Positions 1-5,955 of a DNA stretch of 6,437 nucleotides are shown piece after piece. The stretch's first letter is position 1. The number at the start of each line of letters is the position of its first letter. Position numbers and translations under genes: made by a program. Below the pieces are notes generated by a model, which was not told the DNA's origin, did not search any database, and was given only the letters and a program-made list of their open reading frames with translations. This DNA is from an uncultured Gammaproteobacteria bacterium (GTDB taxonomy: Bacteria; Pseudomonadota; Gammaproteobacteria; GCA-2729495): the NCBI GenBank assembly GCA_947258805.1, contig CAMYJV010000140.1:1-6437 (forward strand), written 5' to 3'.

Positions 1-31
1 GCACCGCATAGAATTCCGCCGCTATGGTTGA
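1..31 (+). CDS. Possible C-terminal tail of an upstream gene (partial)
   Basis: One frame is open from the window edge to a TGA at 29-31 and would encode a tail ending in HRIEFRRYG. The stop lies 12 bases before the start of the acyltransferase gene, a spacing typical of an operon, so these bases may be the end of the preceding gene. Nine residues are too few to assign a family. A second frame is also open through this stretch, so the reading-frame choice rests only on the tight spacing to the next gene. Confidence 0.3.
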   Translation, partial: HRIEFRRYG

Positions 32-33
32 CC

Positions 34-39
34 GGAGAG
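34..39 (+). promoter_or_regulatory. Ribosome binding site supporting the TTG start at 44
   Basis: GGAGAG lies four to six bases before a TTG codon at 44-46. An in-frame TGA at 29-31 prevents an earlier start, and no in-frame ATG occurs in the gap, so the purine run decides in favour of TTG. Confidence 0.6.
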
Positions 40-43
40 ATAC

Positions 44-1027
44 TTGGCCCGGCTGCTGATCGGCAGCTCCCTGCGCAGCGTCGTGGAGCGCTGGCCGGTA
101 ATTCACCGTTGCATCTGGGCGGTGGAGGCGGGCCTGTTTGGAGCATTCCTGTTCATTTGCTGGTGCCTGCCGCTGAGCGGGGCCCAGGCCATGGCTGCAG
201 GCATCATGAGCCGGGTGGGCCCCAGGCAGGGCAAGCACCGGCACGTGGAGCGGAATTTGCGCATTGCTTTTCCAGACCGGACGGATGCGGAACGCGACGC
301 GCTCGGCCGTTCGCTCTGGGGCAACGTGGGGAAAGTCTTCGCCGAGTACGTGCACCTGTTCCGTATTCGGCGGGCGGTGGCACAACGAGTGGAAATTATC
401 GGCGGCGAGCGGCTGGAAGCACTCGCCCGGCAAAACCGCGCTGCGATTTTCGTAACGGCGCACGTTGGAAACTGGGAAGTTTCCGGATGCGCAGTCCATG
501 CGGCCGGACTGCAGTTGTCCGTCGTCTACACGCCCCTGCAGAACCCTTACCTGAACTGGTTAGTTGTCCGCTGTCGGCGAGCCCATAGTTCGGGCCTGCT
601 GGTGCGTGAGGACAGTGTGCGGCCGATGATCCGTGAGATCGCAGCCCGTCGTTGTGTCGGCGTGGTCATGGATCAGCGGGTGGACTCGGGCGCGCCGGTG
701 CCGCTCTTCGGACTGGAGAAAATGACTACGATCGTTCCTGCGCGCCTGGCGCTGCGCCACGGGGTGGACCTGCTGCCGTTGCGCACGGAGCGCCTGGCCG
801 GTGGTCGTTTCCGGGTAACCATCTGCCCACCCGTGCGAGCCGTTAACTCCGGCGCCAGTCGGGAAGCACAGGCCCTGGACATGACCCGCCAGGTCAACGC
901 ACTGTTCGAGGCCTGGATCAGGGAGTGCCCGGAAGACTGGTTCATCACAAACCGGGTCTGGCCGAAGGACGCGAAGCCGGCCGGCAGTGCCGGGAAGCTT
1001 GCTGAGCCCGCGCCGCGTCCAGCATAA
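44..1027 (+). CDS. LpxL/HtrB-like lysophospholipid (lipid A) acyltransferase
   Basis: This is a 327-residue member of the bacterial lipid A acyltransferase family, whose known members transfer a secondary acyl chain from acyl-ACP to a lipid A precursor at the inner-membrane cytoplasmic face. A hydrophobic segment at about residues 25-48 is a probable membrane anchor. It is followed by a family-typical RNLRIAFPDRT stretch (70-80) and the catalytic HX4E motif, HVGNWE (140-145). VVMDQRVDSGAPVPLFG (207-223) matches the family's DQR block, and WFITNRVWP (299-307) its C-terminal block. Length is normal, with an Ala/Pro-rich tail. The TTG start is supported by an upstream GGAGAG and an in-frame stop at 29-31. 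Sulfotransferase 1 follows 82 bases downstream on the same strand. Family assignment is firm. The acceptor is not: it could be lipid A or another glycolipid made by this locus. Confidence 0.9.
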   Translation: MARLLIGSSLRSVVERWPVIHRCIWAVEAGLFGAFLFICWCLPLSGAQAMAAGIMSRVGPRQGKHRHVERNLRIAFPDRTDAERDALGRSLWGNVGKVFAEYVHLFRIRRAVAQRVEIIGGERLEALARQNRAAIFVTAHVGNWEVSGCAVHAAGLQLSVVYTPLQNPYLNWLVVRCRRAHSSGLLVREDSVRPMIREIAARRCVGVVMDQRVDSGAPVPLFGLEKMTTIVPARLALRHGVDLLPLRTERLAGGRFRVTICPPVRAVNSGASREAQALDMTRQVNALFEAWIRECPEDWFITNRVWPKDAKPAGSAGKLAEPAPRPA

Positions 1028-1084
1028 TTCGACCCTGCTTTTTTTCTGGGCCAAGGCCCGCCTGCCTCGACCCTGAGGTCCCTA

Positions 1085-1098
1085 CGGCGTTCTCGCCG
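1085..1098 (+). promoter_or_regulatory. Small hairpin touching the ribosome binding site of sulfotransferase 1
   Basis: CGGCG, a TTCT loop and CGCCG form a perfect 5-bp stem. Its last base is the first G of the GGAG at 1098-1101 that serves the ATG at 1110. In mRNA it could partly mask ribosome access. No T-run follows, so it is not an intrinsic terminator. A short GC stem in GC-rich DNA can also arise by chance. Confidence 0.3.
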
Positions 1099-1101
1099 GA
1101 G
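1098..1101 (+). promoter_or_regulatory. Ribosome binding site deciding the ATG start of sulfotransferase 1
   Basis: GGAG lies eight bases before the ATG at 1110-1112. An in-frame GTG at 1101 overlaps this site and has no good Shine-Dalgarno sequence of its own, so the ATG is preferred. Confidence 0.6.
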
Positions 1102-1109
1102 TGTGTTCC

Positions 1110-2072
1110 ATGTTTCAGTTCAGTGATGGCGTCAAGAAGTGGGCGATCCTCGTACCTACCCAGCCGCTGCCGGCCAAGCTGCGGGTGAGCCTGCGGCGAC
1201 GGTATTTGTCCCGGCTGGAGATGGCCAAGGCCGAGCGCGCGCAGATGCTGATCATCGGGCACCCGAAAAGCGGCAACACCTGGCTGAAGGTCATGCTGTC
1301 GCGCCTGTATCAGGTGCGCCACGGCCTGGCGGCCAATCGGCTGATCAACACCGACGAGCTGGCACGCAAGCACCCTGACATTCCGCGGCTGGCCGCGAGC
1401 AACGGTTACTACAGTTATGAAGGCGTCATTGGTGATGCCCTTGCGCCCGATGCACCGGACAATCCGCTGCGGCACAAGCCGGTGCTGTTCATCGCCCGCA
1501 ACCCGCTGGATATTGCGGTGTCGTGGTATTTCCAGTTCACGCGTCGGCAGTCCGCGGCGAAGCAGGAGCTGATCAATCACTTCATCGAGCACCCCATCGA
1601 TCGCCACACCATCGAGATGTGGGAGTTCGTGCGCCACAGCGATATCGGCCTGCTGAGCCTGGTCGAGTTCCTGAACCGGTGGGAGCGAAACGTCAACGCT
1701 CTCGACCACGGCGCCACGATTCGTTATGAAGATCTGCGTGCGCAACCCGCCGACGTGCTGAAGCAGGTAGTTACGCTGATGGGTGATGACTTCAGCGACG
1801 AGGAGATTCAGGAAGCGGTGGACTTCGGTTCTTTCGACAATCTTCGGCAGCTCGAGAGCAAGGGCTTCTTCCGCCAGGGCGGCATGAAGCTGCGCAACCC
1901 CAAAGATCCGACGACGTTCAAGGTCCGGCGCGGCAAGGTGGGTGGCTACCGCGACTATTTCACGCCGGAGCAGGCGGCCGAGCTGGAGGCGCTGGTGCGT
2001 GAGCGGTTGTCGCCGAAGCTCGGCTATACACCTGCTGCCGCTGATCCGGAGCCGGTCTCGGCCCAGGCCTGA
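1110..2072 (+). CDS. Sulfotransferase 1 (PAPS-dependent family; expected catalytic His replaced by Asn)
   Basis: This 320-residue protein belongs to the P-loop-like sulfotransferase family, which moves sulfate from PAPS to a hydroxyl or amine. Visible motifs are the 5'-phosphosulfate loop HPKSGNTW (51-58), the 3'-phosphate site beginning RNPLDIAVSWY (130-140), and the C-terminal PAPS-contacting RRGKVGGYRDYF (273-284). Oddly, where this family normally has its catalytic base His (PRVFFTHGNY in sulfotransferase 2), it reads PRLAASNGYY, with Asn at residue 98. There is no signal peptide, so it is probably cytoplasmic. The next gene begins one base after its TGA, implying co-translation. An alternative GTG start at 1101 would add three residues. 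The acceptor is unknown; the neighbours suggest a glycan or glycolipid. If the Asn is inactivating, the protein could be a non-catalytic paralogue. Confidence 0.88.
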   Translation: MFQFSDGVKKWAILVPTQPLPAKLRVSLRRRYLSRLEMAKAERAQMLIIGHPKSGNTWLKVMLSRLYQVRHGLAANRLINTDELARKHPDIPRLAASNGYYSYEGVIGDALAPDAPDNPLRHKPVLFIARNPLDIAVSWYFQFTRRQSAAKQELINHFIEHPIDRHTIEMWEFVRHSDIGLLSLVEFLNRWERNVNALDHGATIRYEDLRAQPADVLKQVVTLMGDDFSDEEIQEAVDFGSFDNLRQLESKGFFRQGGMKLRNPKDPTTFKVRRGKVGGYRDYFTPEQAAELEALVRERLSPKLGYTPAAADPEPVSAQA

Positions 2073-2073
2073 A

Positions 2074-3198
2074 GTGCCTGGCGGGGTCAATTCCGTTCCC
2101 GGCGCGGGGGCAACGCCGCGCATCTGGCTGATCGTCGGCGACCGCCTTGGCGACAACGCCCAGACTGAGAACCTGATGGCCGGCCTGGGCCTGCCCTACG
2201 AGCGGCGCTACGTGAAGGTTGTCGACCCGTGGGTCAAGGGCAAGCCGAAAGTCATTCCGTCGCTGCACCACCTGGACCTGGACGCTTCCGACGAACTGGC
2301 AGCGCCCTGGCCGGACCTGGTGGTGACCGTCGGCCGGCGGATGTCGATGGTGGCGCGGTGGATCCGCGAGCAATCCGGCGGCCGTACCCGGATCGTACTG
2401 GTGGGCAAGCCGTCCGGCGCAACCGACCCTTATTCCCTGATCATCACGAGCGCCGAGGTGCAGATGCCGCCGGCGTCCAACCTGCTCCAGATCTCCCTGC
2501 CGCTGCTGGAGGTCGATGAAGAGCGCGTGCGGCAAGCTGCAGACGACTGGCGAGAGCGTTTCGCCAGCTTGCCGCGGCCGCTGGTGGGCATCCTGGTCGG
2601 TGGTCCGACCAATCCCTTTGTGTTCAACCGGGGCGTCACCCGGCGGCTGTTGCGGATAGCCCGGCAGATCGTCGAGCGTGGCGGCACGCCGTACTTCACG
2701 ACCAGCCCGCGCACGCCACCGGAGGCCACAGCGGCCCTGCAGCGCGATTTGCCGGCGGGTGCGCAATTCTTCGAGTGGCGGCGCGGGGCGCCGGACAACC
2801 CCTATCACGCGCTCCTGGGGCTCGCCGACGAGTTCGTGGTGACCGGCGAAAGCATTTCGATGCTCGTGGAGGTGGCCAAGCTCGGCCGCCCGCTGGCGAT
2901 TTTTCCCTTGCCCTTCGGGCCGCTGGGCAAGCTGGACCAGTATCGACGGCGGGCCGCGGGGTGGCTGTACGCGCCGCCCGGGGGATCAGGGCTGGATGCG
3001 TTCCGAGCCGGGCTGCGGCGTGTCGGGCAGGTGCTGCATCTGTTGCCGCGGACCCGGGATTTTACCGCCGTGCATCAACTGCTGATCGAGAGGCGTCTGG
3101 CAGTGCCGGCCGGTGGCGACATTCCGGCACCGCAGGGCGAGGTGCCGGACGATATGCCGGTGGTGGTGCGCCGGGTGCATGAGCTGCTGGAGGCATAG
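2074..3198 (+). CDS. ELM1/GtrOC1-like putative glycosyltransferase (Mito_fiss_Elm1 / DUF1022 family)
   Basis: This 374-residue protein resembles the family named after the plant mitochondrial-fission factor ELM1. Bacterial members are widespread and are thought to be GT-B-like glycosyltransferases in surface-polysaccharide loci. Signs are IWLIVGDRLGDNAQTENL (17-34), VVTVGRR (83-89), the strand-loop VGILVGGPTNPFVFN (171-185), and TGESISMLVEVAKLGRP (257-273). The last resembles the C-terminal donor-binding part of GT-B enzymes, and LGKLDQYRRR follows (284-293). No membrane segment or signal peptide is evident. The frame is open well upstream inside sulfotransferase 1, but GTG at 2074, one base after that gene's stop and with AGG at 2065-2067, places the N-terminus just before the first beta strand. 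It is therefore probably coupled to sulfotransferase 1. Family membership is secure; enzymatic activity is inferred and its substrate is unknown. Confidence 0.85.
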   Translation: MPGGVNSVPGAGATPRIWLIVGDRLGDNAQTENLMAGLGLPYERRYVKVVDPWVKGKPKVIPSLHHLDLDASDELAAPWPDLVVTVGRRMSMVARWIREQSGGRTRIVLVGKPSGATDPYSLIITSAEVQMPPASNLLQISLPLLEVDEERVRQAADDWRERFASLPRPLVGILVGGPTNPFVFNRGVTRRLLRIARQIVERGGTPYFTTSPRTPPEATAALQRDLPAGAQFFEWRRGAPDNPYHALLGLADEFVVTGESISMLVEVAKLGRPLAIFPLPFGPLGKLDQYRRRAAGWLYAPPGGSGLDAFRAGLRRVGQVLHLLPRTRDFTAVHQLLIERRLAVPAGGDIPAPQGEVPDDMPVVVRRVHELLEA

Positions 3199-3219
3199 CT
3201 TAAGACCGGCGGAAACGCG

Positions 3220-3852
3220 TCAGTTGCCCAGCGCGCGCAGCGCTGTCTTCATCACGCGCGTGCCGAAGCGGTCGATCTGTTGTTTCCACAGTGCAAGGCG
3301 GGTGGCCTGCAAGTAGTTCATCTGTACCATCCGCCGCTCGCCGACAAAGCGCTGATGGCCGTGCCAGGAGTGGTCCGTGCGCCTGAAGGCCAGCAGCGTG
3401 CCACCCAGCGGCGGCACCTCGGCGGCGTAGTCTTCAATATCTGTAGCCGACCTAAGCATGCGCAGCTGTCCGGCGTTCTCGCTCCAGGCCGGATTGAAAT
3501 AGACCAGCACCGTAATCACCTTGCTGGGGTGATCCGTGTGGATATTGCCGTCGCTTTGTTCACAGAACTTGCGCACGGTCGTGGTGACGGGGCACTGGCC
3601 CAGCTCCACGCTGAACTTGCGGCCCAGGTGCTCAGCCAGGTCCGGCCCCTGCAGTTCATCCATGAAGGCCGCGAAGGCAGCGCCGTAGTGCAGGCCGTCC
3701 AGGTTCAGGTTGCCGGGCCGCTCGATCTGGGGATAGTCGCGGTTGACAGCTTCCAGCACAGCGGGGCTGACACAGCCTGGCACGACGAGGAAATCGAAGG
3801 GATCGGTCTCGAGTTTGGCGGCGTCGATGGCCTGCAGGTCTATTGCGAGCAT
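3220..3852 (-). CDS. 2OG-Fe(II) oxygenase (prolyl-4-hydroxylase-like double-stranded beta-helix fold)
   Basis: This 210-residue protein has the signature of non-heme iron, 2-oxoglutarate-dependent oxygenases, which usually hydroxylate their substrate. The iron ligands are probably H105 and D107 of NIHTDHPSK, plus H164 in HSWHGHQ (161-167). R173 or R174 in GERRMVQMNY would bind the 2-oxoglutarate carboxylate. VLVYFNPAWSENAGQLRML (115-133) and LGGTLLAFRR (149-158) are the expected core strands. The ATG is preceded six bases upstream by GGAAGG, a strong ribosome site. The gene is divergent from sulfotransferase 2 across a 122-bp control region. It converges on the ELM1-like gene, with 21 bp between the stop codons and no clear terminator there. 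Context suggests that a component of the sulfated glycan or its lipid is hydroxylated. It is not evidently related to the lipid A hydroxylase LpxO. The substrate is unknown. Confidence 0.88.
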   Translation of the reverse strand: MLAIDLQAIDAAKLETDPFDFLVVPGCVSPAVLEAVNRDYPQIERPGNLNLDGLHYGAAFAAFMDELQGPDLAEHLGRKFSVELGQCPVTTTVRKFCEQSDGNIHTDHPSKVITVLVYFNPAWSENAGQLRMLRSATDIEDYAAEVPPLGGTLLAFRRTDHSWHGHQRFVGERRMVQMNYLQATRLALWKQQIDRFGTRVMKTALRALGN

Positions 3853-3858
3853 TCAGGG

Positions 3859-3864
3859 CCTTCC
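3859..3864 (-). promoter_or_regulatory. Ribosome binding site of the oxygenase gene
   Basis: Read on the minus strand this is GGAAGG, six bases before the ATG whose complement occupies 3850-3852. It is the strongest Shine-Dalgarno match in the window and fixes the start. Confidence 0.7.
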
Positions 3865-3877
3865 TTTGTATGGGCAA

Positions 3878-3893
3878 TGCTGCCAGGGCAGCA
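3878..3893. repeat. 16-bp inverted repeat, candidate operator
   Basis: TGCTGCCAGGGCAGCA has perfect 7-bp arms (TGCTGCC and GGCAGCA) around an AG centre. It lies 26-41 bases upstream of the oxygenase start, where it could overlap that gene's promoter or leader, and about 82 bases before the sulfotransferase 2 start. The short centre favours a DNA-binding dimer site over an RNA hairpin. I cannot match it to a named regulator. Confidence 0.45.
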
Positions 3894-3929
3894 CGTTAAC
3901 ACTGAAGGGGCGAAATTCCGGGAAAACGC

Positions 3930-3935
3930 TACAAT
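3930..3935 (+). promoter_or_regulatory. Possible -10 element of sulfotransferase 2
   Basis: TACAAT matches the sigma-70 consensus at five of six positions and would start transcription about 33 bases before the GTG. No convincing -35 hexamer sits 16-18 bases upstream: that stretch is GGGGCG-like, and TTAACA at 3896 is too far. The promoter may therefore be weak or activator-dependent. Confidence 0.35.
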
Positions 3936-3974
3936 AGCAACGCATTTTACTCCTAATAGCACAGGAAACTTCCC

Positions 3975-4931
3975 GTGTGGAACGACATCGCGCGGCACGT
4001 CATTGCGAGACTGCTATTTTGGCTTCCGGCTCCGCGGCGTAGATCCATCGATCGCTGGTGGCGCGGGCGTGAAGAATATCGCAAGTTGCAGGCGGCCGAC
4101 TGGCTGCTGGTGTCCTGGGGCAAGAGCGGCCGCACCTGGCTGCGCGTAATGCTCTCGCGTTTCTACGAGACCCATTTCCATCTGTCCCGGCATGCGATGC
4201 TGGGTTTCGACAACCTGCATCGCGAGAACCCGGATGTCCCCCGGGTGTTCTTTACGCACGGTAACTACCTGCGAGATTACACCGGCCACGGCTACGATAC
4301 CAAGATCGATTTTCGCGGCAAGAAGACCGTATACCTGATGCGTGATCCGCGCGACGTGGCCGTGTCCCAGTACTTCCAGTGGAAGTTCCGCATGCGGCCC
4401 CATAAGAAATTCCTGAACGATTACCCACCCCACGGGACGGACATGCCGATCTTCGACTTCGTAATGAAGAAAGAGTGCGGGTTGCCGATGGTCATCGGTT
4501 ATTGCAACGGCTGGATTCAGGGGATCCCTGACGTGGGTGACGTACTGATGGCGCGTTACGAGGACATGCGCAAAGACCCTGCTGTGGTGCTGGCCCGAAT
4601 TCTCGAGTTCACCGGCACGCCGGGCAGCGAGAGCGAGATCAGGGACGCGGTGGAATACGCGGCCTACGACCAGCTGAAGAAGCGGGAAGCCGACGAGCCT
4701 TCGTCAATCTGGCGCGTCGGCTGGCGCCTGGTGCCCGGCGACAAGACCAACCCGGACTCATTCAAGGTCAGGCGCGGAAAGGTGGGCGGCTATCGTGACT
4801 ACTTCAGCGATGAAGAGCTTGCGGTCATTGATGAGATGCTGGAGCGGGACCTGGTGTCAGGGCTGGGCTATAAAGCTTCGGAGCAGCCGGGGGAAGTTGA
4901 TGCGCCGGTTGCTGGTTTTCGGCACGGGTGA
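3975..4931 (+). CDS. Sulfotransferase 2 (PAPS-dependent family, canonical active site)
   Basis: This 318-residue sulfotransferase transfers sulfate from PAPS to an unidentified acceptor, probably in the cytoplasm. Its active site looks complete. It has the 5'-phosphosulfate loop SWGKSGRTW (47-55), a candidate catalytic base H95 in FFTHGNY, and the 3'-phosphate site RDPRDVAVSQYF (123-134). KVRRGKVGGYRDYF (264-277) is the C-terminal PAPS-contacting block. The usual Pro of the PKSG loop is Gly here. The N-terminus is basic and moderately hydrophobic but not a clear signal peptide. The GTG start has AGGAAA seven to eight bases upstream, and the next in-frame Met is residue 75, inside the fold, so GTG is well supported. 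The gene stands alone on its strand and is divergent from the oxygenase. It resembles sulfotransferase 3 more closely than sulfotransferase 1. Confidence 0.9.
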   Translation: MWNDIARHVIARLLFWLPAPRRRSIDRWWRGREEYRKLQAADWLLVSWGKSGRTWLRVMLSRFYETHFHLSRHAMLGFDNLHRENPDVPRVFFTHGNYLRDYTGHGYDTKIDFRGKKTVYLMRDPRDVAVSQYFQWKFRMRPHKKFLNDYPPHGTDMPIFDFVMKKECGLPMVIGYCNGWIQGIPDVGDVLMARYEDMRKDPAVVLARILEFTGTPGSESEIRDAVEYAAYDQLKKREADEPSSIWRVGWRLVPGDKTNPDSFKVRRGKVGGYRDYFSDEELAVIDEMLERDLVSGLGYKASEQPGEVDAPVAGFRHG

Positions 4932-5025
4932 TGGTCGGCGCTTCCTGGGATTCGTTTCAGGGGCTGGGGGATAGAGGTTGGTGGCGGGGCTGGGCGGGGG
5001 CTGTTTCCCGGGCTATCTGTAGCGA
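4932..5025. other. G-rich convergent gap between sulfotransferase 2 and the GT8-like gene
   Basis: The stop codons of two converging genes flank these 94 bases. The plus strand carries G-runs at 4960-4963, 4966-4970, 4986-4989, 4992-4994 and 4996-5000, and the unit GGGGCTGGG occurs twice (4960-4968 and 4986-4994). Four or more runs of three or more G could form a G-quadruplex, though one loop would be about 15 bases. I see no hairpin with a T-run, so no intrinsic terminator can be called on either strand. Confidence 0.4.
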
Positions 5026-5937
5026 TCAGGCCGCCAGGCGGGGGACGCGGTCCAGCAGTTCCAGCGCGTCGTGGCGGATGTGGTTGCGAGCCATCTCGTC
5101 TTTCAGGCCGGCTTCGGTGAGCAGGCCCTGGTCCACGCATTCCCTGAGCAGGCCGAAGAAGAAGCGTTCCTGGTTCGGATCGGGGTGCTGCTTGTATCTG
5201 CCGGTGAAGCGGTAGTCGCCGAACAGCGCGCGGCGGGCGCGGCGAATCCAGTGGCGGGGCGGGAACAGCCGGAAGGTGTCTGCGGGCCGGAAGTCCACGG
5301 GCAGGCCGGTTTTCCACGGCTGGGTCTTGCGCTTGGTGTTGTGGAGCAGGCGCGTGTCCTGGTCCAGGTGGTCGAAGTCGTTCCAGCAGTTCTCGAACAG
5401 GCCAACGGTGTTGCGGTCCTCCAGGTTCAGGCACACCCAGTCCATGTAGTCGCGTTTGAATTCGAACATTTCGCCGAACTGTTCGCGTACCCGCCAGTGG
5501 GTCAACTTGGCGCAGTCCAGCAGCATCACGCTGGAGGCGAGGCAGCCGCGCTTGCCCTTGTTGCCGGACTTGGGCCTGCACATGAGCGCATGCCCCTCCA
5601 TATCGCGCGTCAGCAGGTCCCAGACGTCTCCTGCGGCGAACACGTCAGGATCGATCACGACAGCGCGTCCCTGGTAGCCCATCAGCTCCGGCGGCATGAA
5701 ACGCAGGGGGGTGAAAGACTGCAGGTCGTCGTTGATCCACGGCCGCTTGTCGCTGTCGCGGAGATACAGCTGGCCCTCGCGTTCCTTCAGAAACGGTTGA
5801 TCCTTCGTATGAATGACGCGCACGTCGAACTGGTCGGCGTGGCGACTGTTGCGTCGCAATGAATACTCGGACACCACCGCCCCCAGCATCTGGCGGTGGT
5901 TGGTGTGGATGAATACGCAGGGTTTGGCTTGGTTCAA
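5026..5937 (-). CDS. GT8-like glycosyltransferase (GT-A fold)
   Basis: This 303-residue protein shows the pattern of GT-A glycosyltransferases near family 8, which use a metal-bound nucleotide sugar. The N-terminal strand is CVFIHTNHRQMLGAVVSEYS (7-26). The likely metal-binding DXD is IDPDVF (95-100), followed by AAGDVWDLL (101-109). CLASSVMLLDC (132-142) matches the 'NSGVMLID' element, CWND is at 184-187, and LLHNTKRKTQPW (197-208) resembles the family's 'IIHFxGxxKPW' end. No membrane segment is seen. The start is TTG at 5935-5937. No ATG or GTG lies between the upstream in-frame stop and this codon, and the first internal Met (residue 17) would cut the first strand. The gene follows sulfotransferase 3 by 18 bases in the same frame, implying one transcript and translational coupling. 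The donor and acceptor sugars are unknown. Confidence 0.75.
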   Translation of the reverse strand: MNQAKPCVFIHTNHRQMLGAVVSEYSLRRNSRHADQFDVRVIHTKDQPFLKEREGQLYLRDSDKRPWINDDLQSFTPLRFMPPELMGYQGRAVVIDPDVFAAGDVWDLLTRDMEGHALMCRPKSGNKGKRGCLASSVMLLDCAKLTHWRVREQFGEMFEFKRDYMDWVCLNLEDRNTVGLFENCWNDFDHLDQDTRLLHNTKRKTQPWKTGLPVDFRPADTFRLFPPRHWIRRARRALFGDYRFTGRYKQHPDPNQERFFFGLLRECVDQGLLTEAGLKDEMARNHIRHDALELLDRVPRLAA

Positions 5938-5955
5938 CGCTGTGTGCTCAGATGG

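Larger units (their letters stand above)
3853..3974. promoter_or_regulatory. Divergent control region between the oxygenase and sulfotransferase 2
   Basis: This noncoding stretch is AT-richer than the flanking genes and must carry the promoters of both outward-reading genes. On the minus strand it ends in the AAAGGAAGG ribosome site of the oxygenase (complement of 3859-3867). On the plus strand it ends in the ribosome site of sulfotransferase 2, AGGAAA at 3963-3968, seven to eight bases before the GTG. It also holds a 16-bp dyad and a -10-like TACAAT, listed separately. AATAGCA occurs twice, at 3933-3939 and 3955-3961, 22 bp apart. Confidence 0.65.

Noticed and set aside
1048..1059. GGGCCAAGGCCC with an adjacent T-run at 1039-1045 as an intrinsic terminator
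   Set aside because: The T-run precedes the palindrome on the plus strand, and on the minus strand the palindrome is followed by an A-run, so neither orientation fits. The central loop would also be only two bases.
1942..2073. Upstream start for the ELM1-like protein inside sulfotransferase 1
   Set aside because: The extra N-terminal residues are Arg/Ser/Pro-rich frame-shadow sequence of the sulfotransferase C-terminus. The GTG at 2074 places the start just before the first conserved strand.
945..2156. Long minus-strand open frame (about 400 codons) antisense to sulfotransferase 1
   Set aside because: Its translation is Arg/Gln/His-rich with no recognisable motif, whereas the plus strand encodes clear sulfotransferase motifs. 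GC-rich codon bias creates such shadows.
1960..2808. Minus-strand open frame of about 280 codons over the ELM1-like gene
   Set aside because: It has a low-complexity, Arg/Pro/Ala-rich translation and lies opposite a gene with family motifs in order.
3868..3890. Sigma-54-type promoter (TGGCAGCATTGC on the minus strand) before the oxygenase
   Set aside because: The GG and GC elements are about three bases too close for the required -24/-12 spacing.
3280..4149. Plus-strand open frame of about 290 codons antisense to the oxygenase and running into sulfotransferase 2
   Set aside because: It spans the divergent control region and two real genes in wrong frames. The oxygenase on the other strand has intact active-site residues and a strong ribosome site.
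5071..5862. Plus-strand open frame of about 260 codons antisense to the GT8-like gene
   Set aside because: The Val/Ala/Gln-rich translation shows no family pattern, while the minus strand has the ordered DXD, SSVMLLD and HN...PW elements.
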